From Morella rubra (Eukaryota > Streptophyta > Magnoliopsida > Fagales > Myricaceae): a stretch of 64,000 nt of DNA. A model generated the notes under the pieces. It did not search any database and was not told where the DNA came from. It saw nothing but the letters and a program-made list of their open reading frames with translations. Of the stretch, positions 22,601 through 36,837 are shown piece after piece. The stretch spans positions 4,571,931 through 4,635,930 of the forward strand of contig CM025854.1 of NCBI GenBank assembly GCA_003952965.2, read 5' to 3'. A program made the translations under genes and the position numbers. Each line of letters opens with the position of its first letter. Position 1 is the first letter of the stretch.

Positions 22601-25600
22601 ACTTGTATTTTGTCCTTGTTTTTTTGTCCAGCAACAAGGAAAAAGGTCTTTACATGGAATATGACAGGTCCACAGTACTGCAGGTGTGGCAGTTTTCATA
22701 AACACCACTCAATATATGATTGCATTAAATCAGTCTCCTTTGAGAAGACAAAAGAAATTATGAAATGTCATACAGAAGTTTGAGATTGAATCAGTATAAC
22801 TTCTGCATTCTTTATACGTTTTAAGTTTGTTTAGTTTTTACACATTAATTGTCCTATTGAAAGGAAATTGGGGCGTAGATGGCATCTGAAATGGATATAG
22901 CTTCAGGAACTGCTGCATGACGAGGAACTTGGAAGTCGATTTTGGTAATTGAATTGCATAAAACGTCCAAAATAAACCCTCAAACTATGACGTCTATGTC
23001 TTAGACATGATGGCAAGTTCTCAGGTCAATATATAGGACCAGAAGATTATTGTTGAGTCTCAGGCCAATGAAAGATCAATTCTTGTCAAGTCTAGCCTAG
23101 CAAAGGGCCTAACTTCCTCAAAAGCAGGCACATGCTGTACACGAGGAAACTTTGCTTTCATACTCATATTAACTGTATTTGGCCCAAAAACGATCTAAAG
23201 AAGAAAAAAACAACTTTTATCCTGATCCCATGCATGTCGAGAATCACTGGAGTAAGAATAACTATGATAAACCATTTGAAGTTATTGACTTTTCTTGGCA
23301 TGCAGATGTGCGGGAGGGCAGGCCGGCCACCATTTGATGATACAGGAATGGCCATAATCATGACAAGAAGAGAAACTGTAAGACAAACCTTTTCCGTACC
23401 TCCCTGTCTTTTTGGGAGATATTGCTTTATAGTGATTAATTATGTACTTCTTCATATTAACTGAAGTAATCCTGTTTGGTATCTAAGTGTTTGTCCATTC
23501 TAAAAAAGTTGTCTACAATTTTCTCACTGATATCAGGTGCATTTGTATGAGAATCTGTTGAATGGATGTGAAATGGTGGAATCGCAGTATGTGTATCCAT
23601 TGAATTTGATAAGTGATTTTATGCCCTGGGATTTTGTGAATTTTTCTGAAAAACTGAAAGTCTCTAATCAGGTAGCTTTTATTATCTTCTTACTAGATTG
23701 CTTTCATGTGTGACGGAGCACTTAACTGCTGAGATAGTTCAGCTGACCGTCTCTGATATTACAAGGGCAATTGAATGGATGAAGTGCTCATATTTGTATG
23801 TCAGAATGAAAAAGGCATGTGCTTCTGCAGATCCATACTAGAAAGAATACCATATGGAATTTCTTTTTTTATCTAATTTCTTTTCTGAAACTTCAACGCA
23901 AAAGCAGAACCCTGATAATTATTTACTAAGAAAAGGGACTTCAAGTGACCATAAAGAGAGGGATATGCAAGGTAGTGCTATCATTCACTGGTAGACTTTT
24001 ACTTTTCCCCCTCTCCATTGGTTCTCAATATTATTTTGTTATCAGAGATTTGTGTTCAGAAAGTGAATGAGTTATCACGACATCAAATGATCTGGACTGA
24101 TGAAGATGGTTTCCTCTTAAAGCCACTAGGTATCATTGTCGTGTACTTTATCAACAGTATCTTGCAGTATTTATGAATAAAATACTATGAAACACAATTT
24201 GTGGAACGCCCCTGCCAGCAAACTGCAATTTGTAACTTTTTCTTATGTTTTTTGTCTTTAGAGCCAGGAAAGCTGATGACTAAGTACTACTTGAAATTTG
24301 ACACGATGAAGCACATTATGGAGACTCCTGTAAACTGCAGTTTAGAAGATGTACTTCATATCGTATGCTGCGCTGAGGAAATTGCTTGTATGTATATATG
24401 TGATGGTTATTTATCCTCTGATACTTGAGAAGTTCTATTGAAGGAGTGATATCATTATTTGCTGGACAATGAAGGGATACAGCTCAGGCGCAATGAGAAG
24501 AAACTTCTAAATGATATAAACACTGATAAAGATGGCCGGCTACGCTTTCACATCCTCGATGATAAAGGGAAAAGGAAAAAGCGTATACAAACTAGAGAAG
24601 AAAAGATATTTGTTTTGGCAAATGATTGCTTAACCGGTGATCCTTCAATCCATGATTTATCCCTGACACAGGTTTCTTTTGCTCATAGCTTTAATACAAT
24701 AGTGTTGCATTTTGGATATAGATTCATATTGCTTCAGATGTGAAATTATAAATTTCCTCTTTGTGCCATAGGACGTGAATTCCATATGCTCAAATGGGTG
24801 TAGAATTGCCAAGTGCATGAGAGAGTATTTCATCTACAAGAAGAATTATAAAGGAGCCATGAATTCTACAGGTTTAGCCAAATCATTTCATCAAAAACTC
24901 TGGGATGATAGTCCATACTTGCTGAAACAATTACCTGGCATTGGAATGGTGACTGCGAAGGTTTTCTCTATTGACTAATTTACTGTATCTGATAAAATAT
25001 GATTTCAAACTCCAGCTGGGTTTGTTAAAAAATTTCTTTCGGCACCCCACCCTACTAATGCTATTTTCAGGCACTTCTTGCAATGGGAATTACATCATTC
25101 AACGCACTAGCTGAAGGAGATCCAAGGAGGATAGAGATAGTCACTGGTCGAAAATACCCATTTGGGAACAATATTAAGGATTCTCTACTTTCTCTGCCTC
25201 CGAAAGTCGATATGAAGGTTGAGGAAATCGAGTGCCAGAGGCCAGGAAAGTCCAAGCTGGTTGTAACATTGACTAGGCTATCACAATCAGTGCAATCAAC
25301 AAAGAGGCATTATGCTGATATGGTAAATATATTCGCAACGCCATGAGGCACGTTATTCTCAAACGTTTACTGCAATGGAACATAAATATTCTACTGTGAA
25401 TGAGTTGATTTCTGCAGATAATTGGTTCAGAAGAGGATAACTCGATTCTTTTCCATGAGAAAATAAGGTGTGATTCTCTCTGTTAGTTTCGTTTTTGTTC
25501 AATATTTGGGATATTAGGATAATACCGTGAGGATTGTACCAAGGGGTTCTGCCAAAACAACAACTAATTTCACATATACTGCCCTCGTTCCCCAGTCATC

Positions 25601-27565
25601 TGTATATCTTTTAACTCGATCTATTTTATTGCAGCAGAGTGGATGAGTTCTCCAGGTATGCAAACACAAACCCTTGGTTCCCTTTTTTGTTTGATAACTC
25701 ACTAGTCCTTGACTGCAACTATCATGATGTTAGCAGAAAGTATTGCGATTTAACTTTTCCAGATATAACCATGAAATGAAATCTTGAAACCTTCGGTTAG
25801 CCATAAGAAAGATAAAGCTACTAAGTGACAGCTCAGGCTACTGAGTCGTCAATGGCAAAATTACTTTTCCCATCTCTGCCAGGGAGAATGTTTAGTTATT
25901 TACCCATGTTTTACGCTGCTACATTCTGAGAGTCTGAGGTAGCTAGATTTTTTTTTTTTTTTTTTTGCAGCCCCTACAGTGCGACCATTCTTCTGTCAAA
26001 ACCCCATCAGGGAAAGCTGACTATTAAGGCTGATCTTTTGTTTGAAGAATACAGTATAACCCCTGCCATAATATTGTGATTTTTCGGGTATTTTGGCTAT
26101 ACGGGCTGTGAATTTCAGATTTGTTTTATTTTGCATTAATATTAATGTAGTTGGCATTGATGTCCGCCAAAAGCTCATATTGATGGAAGAGAGCAATTCA
26201 AGCACGAATCATCAAAAGAGAAAAAAGAAGCCTTCCTCTTTCCCTCCACCCAAACAAGTATGTATCATAGATGACGACGACAATGAAACTACATCTCGAG
26301 CTCCAGTCAAAGTGCTTAACAATTCAGTCATGAATCCTGAAAGGGAAAATGGTTCCTTGTGAGTATCTGGTCATCTGATCTTCAAATCTCTTTTTACTGG
26401 GGCCAAAAAATTTGATTTTTGATAGATCCACTGGTTTTCCTGTTCCAGGCCCAGCTTCAACCTCCTAGATGAAGAGTTGGGAGAAGGTAAAGGTCGAAAG
26501 TAAACCTCCACCTTTTTTAAGGTTTACTATCTTTCCTCCCTTTCACTTACCACTTCTACTTACTCAAATCAATCTGCAGGTGAGATTGACGTTGAAGTTA
26601 AAGAAGATGAAAGCAAACTAATTACTGAGCAAACAGTGTTTGACCACATACGTGAGAAAGCCAAAAACTTTCCTGTCCTGCCGGCGTCAAGTAATTCCTG
26701 TTCTCCATCATCAGAAGCCTTAATTCTTAAAAGAAAGCGCACCCTTGAGAAGCAGTTTGTACTCCATGGTGAAGTTGAAGTTCTGGAAGAGACAGGCAGA
26801 TACAAGATTCCACGACAGTGTGTGGTCGATTCATCTTCGGAATCCAGAGAGGCAGATCATTACGGAATCGGCACTAACAAATGTGCGACACCAAAGCACC
26901 ACGTTACTTCCAGAAGCTTGGGAGCTATGATCGAAGGTATTCTTCCTCCAGAACCTGAAGAGAGCACATTCAAAACTTCAACCGAGGAATCGATATTTGA
27001 TCTTATAAGGAAAAAATCTAAGAATTTTCCAGTTATCAATAAATCGAAGACCATTGATTCTGCGCCGTCACTCTGGACGAAGGAACGCTCCTCTGAGAGT
27101 CGGGCCGGGTCCGGCAGTGCTGCTTCAATATTGAAAGAGATGAATTCAGGTGAAGTCTTGAGAGATACTATCATCATTTTAGATTCAGAACCCACAGAGG
27201 GGGGAAAAGATGCACGTGTTTCGAAGGAAAGCTCCAAAGTCAAACACGATTTATTTCGTGGAAGCTCCCCATGCACATATGGCTTATTGAATCCTCCTCC
27301 GAGAGTTTCAAGTATGGAGAGTGATCTATCATCTATGAAAATGCTATCTTTCGATATTTCCATATTAAAGAACAACGAGCAGTTGGCGGACCCTTTAAGC
27401 TCCATGAAAAGTAGCATGGAGCAGCCATGCTCTTCAAGAGAGTCTAAAAGTCAGCAGTTTTCCCCAAGTGTACCCAGAGGACAGTGCTGCTCGTCGGAAA
27501 CAGCTACGGAAAACAGGGAAGCAGATTCATTTCTGGGGTTTAAGAGTGTCTTTTCATTTCTCTGA
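19679..27565 (+). CDS. HFM1: ATP-dependent DNA helicase HFM1/MER3 (ROCK-N-ROLLERS)
   Basis: 26 coding exons: 19679-19752, 20155-20338, 20647-20808, 20968-21205, 21320-21356, 21437-21483, 21695-21732, 21887-21908, 22039-22251, 22370-22526, 22632-22683, 23306-23377, 23537-23586, 23697-23814, 23908-23971, 24046-24129, 24262-24387, 24475-24671, 24772-24960, 25071-25322, 25418-25467, 25638-25655, 25971-26053, 26151-26358, 26449-26486, 26580-27565; 1,252 residues. It is a meiotic 3'-5' Ski2-like helicase of the ZMM group that stabilises recombination intermediates for interfering crossovers. Motif I APTGSGKT (about 49-56), motif II DEVH (167-170), motif III SAT (near 209), motif VI MCGRAGR (409-415), winged-helix region, then a Sec63 domain (EPGKLMTKYYLKFDTMKHIM; LPGIGMVTAKALLAMGI). 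The long last exon is disordered and repeats FDHIREKAKNFPV / FDLIRKKSKNFPV. Intron 14 is GC-AG, exon 22 is 18 nt. No lesion; full length. A second in-frame ATG lies at 19685. Confidence 0.95.
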
Positions 27566-28386
27566 TTCCTCTTTTGCCAGAAAATTAAGAACGTTTCCAT
27601 AGCCGCTTAATTTGATTCGATTGTATCAGCTTAATAGTGGGCAGAACGTGGTGTGTACAATCATGTACTTTTTTTTTTTTTTCTCGACAAACTGTGTGTA
27701 TATCATATCATTTCACAAAATAGGGTGACTACATATGTGCTTAGATACAGACCATTATGGTCGGATACATGATAACCCACAGGATCACAAACCAACCGAC
27801 TTTAAAAGCCATAACCAACCAGATCAAAAGGCTTATACAGCTTACTCGGGTCCACAAACCTAACCTAACATCTTTCAACGCAATTGAGAGCGGCTTCAGT
27901 TGCGGAGGGGGGAGGAGGGTCAAGCAGCTCAATATCGATTATATTTGAATCTACGGTCATATACTTGTCGTTCAAAATTGATTGCATGGATGCTGATTCC
28001 CCTCAGTCGGTTATAATTGAAAACTCTAATGGTGCCAAACGATTTTTTTCCCTTCTTGTATTTCGTGTTTTTGGGCCGGCATCGAACGATGTAGTGGGTT
28101 CCAGTGAGGATATTAGTGAGGCCCATGTTGTGTAGAAAACAGTGGCCCATGTCAGTTTTACTTTGTCCGAACCCACACCACGTGTCTTCCTCGCTCAATG
28201 ACTCCCCTCCAATCTCCATGCAAAAACTCCACGTATAGCATGTTCGCGTTTCTTTTTTTCTTTTTCTTTTTTCTGAGAAAACATGTTCGCGTTTCGGCCA
28301 AAGGTCCTGTTAGCATACTTATTTCTGGAGCTTGTTTACCCTCGTTTTCCTGAAAGTTCTTCCGTGTTCTCTCTCTGATTTGCCGG
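27566..28386. other. Intergenic and COX5C promoter region
   Basis: 3' flank of HFM1 (poly-T at 27669-27682) and the promoter and first leader exon of COX5C. The last 60 bases before 28387 are CT-rich, as in a 5' UTR. No other gene seen. Confidence 0.5.
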
Positions 28387-28863
28387 GTACGTTCTTACTT
28401 CTTCCTTGTTCTCTCTCATTATTTTAATGTTGAACTTTGTTCGCTTGCTATTAGAACGGATTAGGAAAAAGCTAGCAAAAGAATTGCCTGTGTTTTTCGA
28501 GAAATGAATTGACTGTTACTTAAGCAAGCCAAATTGGTAATTAATACGAGGCTTAGTTTTGTGAGCAAATAATGTGTTCTCATCTTGCATATCCAAATTA
28601 TTGTTAGCGATAAGCTATCAAAAGTCCTGTGGTTGTGCAATTGAAGATAACATTAACAATTAAATGACAGAATCGTTACACTAGAAGCTATTTGCTTTGC
28701 AAATCCTGAATGTAAACGAGAATTTTTGCTTTTAATTACTCTGCATGCACCTTTACTTCATGTTGTATCGTTTTAGCTTCCTGATTGGTGGTTTATTATG
28801 GCTTTGCAATGAGGTCTTTCTTGTCACAGTGACTGTACTGAGAAGTTCGTGCTTAATCTGTAG
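28387..28863 (+). promoter_or_regulatory. Leader intron in the COX5C 5' UTR
   Basis: Donor GTACGT follows TTTGCCGG, and acceptor AATCTGTAG ends at 28863, 26 bases before the COX5C start codon; 477 nt. Plant COX5C genes are known to have an intron in the 5' UTR that strongly boosts expression, and this matches in place and size. Placement is from sequence; function is inferred from the family. Confidence 0.65.
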
Positions 28864-28889
28864 GATTTTGATTTTGTTGGAGAGGAGAC

Positions 28890-29075
28890 ATGGCTGCTCC
28901 TAACGTAGCACGTGCTGCATCTCAAGGTCCGAGTCTGATTAAAGAGATCTTCTATGGGTTAAGTCTTAGCCTTTTCGCTGGATACCTTTGGAAAAGGCAC
29001 CATTGGAATACCCAGAGGAGGACCAAGGAATTCTATGATCTGCTTGAGCAGGGTATCATCAGCGTTGTGGTTTGA
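28890..29075 (+). CDS. COX5C: Cytochrome c oxidase subunit 5C
   Basis: Intronless 61-residue frame, close to the 63-64 residues usual for plant COX5C. It is a small nuclear-encoded subunit of mitochondrial complex IV, in the inner membrane. Visible: MAAPNVARAASQGPSLIKEI, then a single hydrophobic helix (YGLSLSLFAGYLW, about residues 22-34), then the conserved KRHHWNTQRRTKEFYDLLE and the end GIISVVV. The common acidic last residues (DEE-type) are absent because a stop follows VVV. The ATG context is GAGACATGG. The leader intron just upstream supports a live gene. Confidence 0.93.
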   Translation: MAAPNVARAASQGPSLIKEIFYGLSLSLFAGYLWKRHHWNTQRRTKEFYDLLEQGIISVVV

Positions 29076-29785
29076 AGATGAGTAGTCTAGTGGTATATTT
29101 TGTTGTTGTTACAGATGCGTTAATGTATCTTTCGGTTTAAATTCCGTCGTCCACATTCAGTCTTTTCAGCTCAGGTTTTCTGCTAAATTAAGGGCGTTGT
29201 CATTTTGTTAAATATAACAGAGCATAGATGGCATAGCGAAAAAAAGAGAGGAAGAGGAGAAGAATAAGGATAGAGAAGAGCATGAAATGGGTAGATTTCA
29301 ATCTGGCTCAAATTAGTGTTTCTCTGTAGGCCTTGCGCCAGCATGTCTCTTGTGCTGGATATCTTCCCTGCCAATATCAGAAGCTATGCCTAGCCAGTTC
29401 AAGTTTCTAGCAAGGGTGATGAAACAATTGGGTAATACATCTCATTGATGTGGGTTTGGAGTCTTCGTAGTTTAATTCCTAAGCCAGGACCTGAAAAGAT
29501 CTTAGCCACAACCGTTCACTAATGCTCCCAACTAGATGATTGACAAGAACAATGCTGTCCACATCTGCTATTCATGTGTCAGTTCAAAAGTTATTTGTTG
29601 TCCAAAATTAATTCGCGGCAGCGGCATTGTATTGCTATTGGCATCAAATGAATCATTTATTTGAACCACCTACCGTCTGCTGCACAATTCAATTGTGAAA
29701 GTGCCTTCACCTGAGCACCAGATACAATCAAGATTGTGATAATAGGGTGATGGTGGTGACTTCCTTTTTCATCCTATGATAAAAG
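29076..29785. other. Intergenic, COX5C to copia element
   Basis: 3' UTR of COX5C and unremarkable sequence. No gene recognised. The element's target duplication begins at 29786. Confidence 0.5.
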
Positions 29786-29790
29786 ATATG

Positions 29791-30029
29791 TGTGAACTTT
29801 TGTAAAGAGAAGCAGAATGACAATGTAACAGAATGCTCGAGAGAGAGAATGGTTAAGAATATTCTGTATATTGACGTAAAAAAGAAATGAATTGTACAGA
29901 CTCTACTTATAGACTCTAGCCTTAACAGAATACATACCCGCTGTACAAACCAGCTTATAACAGCTCATAACTAATCACACTCTCAACTAAGGTACAGCTC
30001 GTAAATAACATAATGGTTCATTCGTAATA
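29791..30029 (-). repeat. 3' LTR of the copia element
   Basis: 239 bases; begins TGTGAACTTT and ends TTCGTAATA on the plus strand. It shares the full length with the LTR at 31547-31803, apart from an AGAGAGAG-type insertion near 29841 and lack of that copy's internal duplication. The outer ends are TA...CA on the element strand rather than the canonical TG...CA. Confidence 0.9.
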
Positions 30030-30038
30030 CTCCCCCTC
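30030..30038 (-). other. Polypurine tract
   Basis: GAGGGGGAG on the minus strand, immediately upstream of the 3' LTR; the primer for plus-strand DNA synthesis in LTR elements. Confidence 0.85.
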
Positions 30039-31453
30039 AAGATGGACAAAATAAATCATGAATTTTCATCTTGGAGAGTAAAAACCGAAACTGATCAAAA
30101 CCCAAAGCTTTAGTAAAGAGATCAGCAAGTTGGTGTTTGGAACGAATATGCAGAGTGCGAATGAGCCCTGTTTGCAGCTTCTCTCGAATAAAGTGGTAGT
30201 CCAAGTCAATATGTTTCGTTCTTTCATGAAAGATGGGATTGGCTGCAATATACAAAGCATCTTGATTGTCACAAAAGAGCAAGGCCGGCTGAGAATGTGC
30301 AATCTGCAAGTCAGCAAGTAAATATTTCAACCAAGTGAGTTCACAACTTGTAAAGGCCATGGCACGATACTCAGCCTCAGCAGAAGAGCGAGAAACTGTA
30401 GTCTGTTTCTTCGACTTCCATGAAATCAACGAATCGCCAAGAAAAATGCAAAAACCAGTCACTGATCTTCTGGTATCGGCAAAGCCGGCCCAATCAGAAT
30501 CAGTGAAGGCTTTTAAGATGAAGAGACCTGGTAGCAGGGAAAAAGAGACCTTGACCAGGAGAGCCTTTGAGATAGCGAAGGACTCTATGGGCTGCATCAA
30601 GGTGAAACTGGTGGGGTTTGGCCGTAAATTGACTAAGGACTTGAAGTGCATAAGAAAGGTCTGGCCTGGTAATGGTCAAATACAGAAGGCGTCCTATCAG
30701 TTGGCAGTAGACAGTTGGATCCGAGAGAGGAGAATCAGCATCTCGCACCAACTTCAAATTTTGTTCAACAGGAGTTTGAACAGATTTAGCACCAATGTAG
30801 CCGGAATCAGATAAAACATCAAAGGCAAACTTCCGTTGACACACAGAGATGCTAGATGGAGAATGTGCAATTTCCAAGCCAAGGAAATACTGCAATTGAC
30901 CCAAATCCTTGATTCTAAACTTCTAATCGATAATAGCTTTGAAGTCATTAAGCACAAGCAAATTATCACCAGCAAGTATTATATCATCCACATACACGAG
31001 AAGGGCAGTAAAAGAAGTGACATTTTTCTTTATGAAGAGAGTATAATCGGCTTTAGATTGACCGAACCCATTAGCCAATAAAAACTCAGAAAACTTGAGA
31101 AACCACTGCCTGGACGCTTGCTTCAACCCATACAAAGATTTGTTCAATTTGCAAACTTGATGCTCCCCCTTTCGAGAAAAGCCGGGAGGTAGCTTCATGT
31201 AGATGTTTTCATGAAGATCACCATGAAGGAACGCGTTGTTCACATCAAGTTGCTGGATGTACCAATGTCTAGAGGTAGCAACAGCAAGCAATTGTTCAAC
31301 AAGTTGCAACGGAGTCCTTCGAAATTCGTTGAAGTTTGCTTTAAACTTCAGCAAAATTTCCATCACCCACACAACAGTGAACACACATTGACAAAATCTA
31401 ACTCCATTGTGATAGGGAACTGAAAAAGGACCCCATAGATCACAATGGATCAA
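30039..31453 (-). pseudogene. Copia pol remnant: integrase sliver, reverse transcriptase, RNase H
   Basis: Three overlapping frames on the minus strand. The first (31453-30923) starts with [16 protein letters not shown], an integrase-core piece, and after a garbled join runs into [38 protein letters not shown] and [12 protein letters not shown] with the YVDD catalytic motif. The second (30904-30500) has GQLQYFLGLEIA and [18 protein letters not shown]. The third (30651-30037) has RNase [33 protein letters not shown] and [16 protein letters not shown]. Frameshifts near 30915 and 30510-30530 separate them. The join of integrase to RT skips the rest of integrase and the RT N-terminus. Confidence 0.88.
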
Positions 31454-31454
31454 T

Positions 31455-31534
31455 TCAAAAGGAGATTGAAGCTTTGGAACTTAATGATACATGGACAGTT
31501 TGTTCATTCCCTACTGGTCATACTCCAATCGATT
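31455..31534 (+). pseudogene. Inverted piece of the copia reverse transcriptase
   Basis: On the plus strand, opposite to the rest of the element, 31461-31534 reads [13 protein letters not shown] and SFPTGHTPIDC, the well-known N-terminal edge of copia RT. It abuts the primer-binding site, so an internal inversion or template switch has placed this fragment backwards. Confidence 0.75.
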
Positions 31535-31546
31535 GCTCTGATACCA
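31535..31546 (-). other. Primer-binding site (tRNA-iMet)
   Basis: TGGTATCAGAGC on the minus strand, directly next to the 5' LTR; the standard plant copia minus-strand primer site. Confidence 0.9.
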
Positions 31547-31803
31547 TGTGAACTTTTGTAAAGAGAAGCAGAATGCCAATGTTACAGAATGCTCGACTTA
31601 TATTCTGTATATTGACGTAAAAAAGAAATGAATTTTACAGACTCTACTTATAGACTCTAGCCTTAACAAAATACATACCACTTATAGCTCTAGCCTTAAC
31701 AAAATACATACCAGCTGTACAAACCAGCTTATGACAGCTCATAACTAATCACACTCTCAACTAAGGTACAGCACGTAAATAACATAATGGTTCATTCGTA
31801 ATA
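31547..31803 (-). repeat. 5' LTR of the copia element
   Basis: 257 bases; same ends as the other LTR. It contains an extra tandem copy of a roughly 34-base segment with CTCTAGCCTTAACAAAATAC, which accounts for most of the length difference. Confidence 0.9.
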
Positions 31804-32173
31804 ATATGCTATCAAAAATTCAGAACTTCCTTCCCTGAATACAAAATTACTAGAAAAAGAGATGATCGTAACATGCCTAGCTAGCGCTTGGTGTGGATTT
31901 GCCAGAGAGGTTCTGAGTTAGAAAACATCTGGACGTTCTATAGCATCTCCCTACTGTACTCGAATTAGTTCATAAACTCCCCTTGAGCATACAAGTCCCT
32001 GCAGCCTTGCTACTCAAATTAGCCGTACCGAGAATACAAGTGCGAATGCAGTTGCTGCTTAGAGGGTGCTCAATGCTCAGCCGTACCGGAATCATGCAAG
32101 AGTTCCTCCAAAACTACAGATGTAAATTCGAGGATTTTACTTGACCAAAAAAAAAAAAAAAAGGAAGAAAAAT

Positions 32174-35374
<3,201 letters not shown>

Positions 35375-36266
35375 GGTGTTGATCATGAAGATGCAGCTTT
35401 GCACTCTCCAGAGCAGCAATGAGCAAATGGAGAGAAATTAGTCCCAACTCTCCGGTCTATCTGATTAAAAAACAAGAATTCCAGCTTTTGTGGAAAGGTC
35501 GATGGGGGTTGCTAGCTTCTAATTTGGAAAAAAGGACGCTCAAAAGCAGCATCAACTTATTGAAAGCCCACAAGTAACTGAAGCCACAATTTTCAAAGGC
35601 AAAAACGATAGCAGGTGGACCACGTGATGCTTCCTTCATCTACATTTCTTTCTAATAAATACATCTAATAAAAGTTAGAAGTAAATATTCTATATTATTT
35701 TCCTAAACCAAATAAAAATTTGATATCCTTTTATTTTCTTGGAGAAAAAATAATATTTTTCAAAAAATTTGATTACCAAAAAAAAACATATATATAGGAG
35801 TCAATTTTCATCACAAATTTAGTTCAAACTTTAAGTGGGACAAGCATATGGTTCGTGCTTTTGATGTCCATGAAGCTGGGAGATAAAAAGGAGCTAAAAA
35901 TAATAGCTTCACAACATGTGTGTAAATTCTTTCTCTGTCTGGATAGTGATTGTACGGCTCTGCGTTGTGGTTTTACTTCTTAAAGTTGTGGGGTCGATGT
36001 TGGTAGAGAAAAGTACAGGGTCCCACCGGCGCACTAACGAACAACTCTACTTTAAAGATCCACTTAAGTTTCACAAATGCACCGTCTAAGTCGGCCCCCT
36101 TCTTTTTCAGCATTATTTAAAGTCTAAGCAATCTCGGTGCCACGCGTACTTCCTTTTTGGTTTGGGAGGAGGCGTACAGAACTGGCACCAGCCAACACCC
36201 GTATTTTGACAAAACTATTTCACGACACAAGAGTCAAGACAGAGGGTAGCTGCCAAAGTTCTGAAT
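35375..36266. other. Intergenic, upstream of the CRK2-like gene
   Basis: Promoter side of the CRK2-like gene; AT-rich between 35640 and 35830. No gene recognised. Confidence 0.5.
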
Positions 36267-36837
36267 GTTTTTGATTTAGGCAAATTGGTAATAGGTACTA
36301 CGTTCGGGCGATTCTCCCTTGGATCAGCCTCTTCCCAAAGAGAAGGTGCAGTCAATGTCTAAGTTCCACCCTCAATTATTTCGTTTGTTCTTTTCAAATT
36401 TTTGTGATCCTATGGGAAGTAGTGGTGTTGTCACAGCAATAGAATGTGAAGGGATAAGGGTGTCTCCATAGGTCATAGTGAGTGAAAATTTCTACACTTC
36501 GTTCAAAATACGATGCTTATGGACATCTGAGATTCAATTTGCAGCCATGGTATTTGTTTTTGATTTAGGCAAAGGTAATGTACTACGTTCGGGCGATTTG
36601 ACTCCCTTGATCAGCCTCAAAGAGAAGGTGCGTCAATGGTTACCCTCATTATTTCGTTTGTTCTTTTCAAATTTTTGTGATCCTATGGGAAGTAGTGGGT
36701 TGTCACAGCAATAGAATGTGAAGGGTAAGGGTGTCTCCATAGGTCATAGTGAGTGAAAATTTCTACACTTCGTTCAAAATACGATGCTTATGGACATCTG
36801 AGATTCAATTTGCAGCCATGGCATTTGGGTGGCAAGC
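36267..36837. repeat. Tandem duplication of a 285-bp unit
   Basis: Unit 1 (36267-36555) and unit 2 (36556-36837) both begin GTTTTTGATTTAGGCAAA and end GCAGCCATGG plus a short tail. They share long near-identical blocks (for example TACTACGTTCGGGCGATT and ATTCAATTTGCAGCCATGG) with a few small indels. The shared short frame starting MSENFYTSFKIRCLW is too short and featureless to call a gene. Confidence 0.85.

Larger units (their letters stand above)
29791..31803 (-). mobile_element. Internally deleted and rearranged Ty1/copia LTR retrotransposon
   Basis: Both LTRs (29791-30029 and 31547-31803) and a perfect 5-bp target duplication ATATG (29786-29790 and 31804-31808) define one insertion of 2.0 kb. 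On the minus strand the 5' LTR is at the right. It is followed directly by a primer-binding site TGGTATCAGAGC (31535-31546) matching the initiator-Met tRNA, and the 3' LTR is preceded by the polypurine tract GAGGGGGAG (30030-30038). The 1.5-kb interior keeps a sliver of integrase, part of reverse transcriptase and RNase H, all with frameshifts. Gag and protease are gone, and one RT piece is inverted. Copia elements are 4-5 kb, so this copy is non-autonomous. Confidence 0.93.

Noticed and set aside
23164..23464. Frames around the HFM1 GRAGR exon
   Set aside because: Run-through of introns on either side of exon 12; only 23306-23377 is coding.
26860..27417. 185-residue minus-strand frame
   Set aside because: Lies opposite the last HFM1 exon and has no recognisable features.
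30335..30814. 159-residue plus-strand frame
   Set aside because: Antisense to the copia RT/RNase H remnant.
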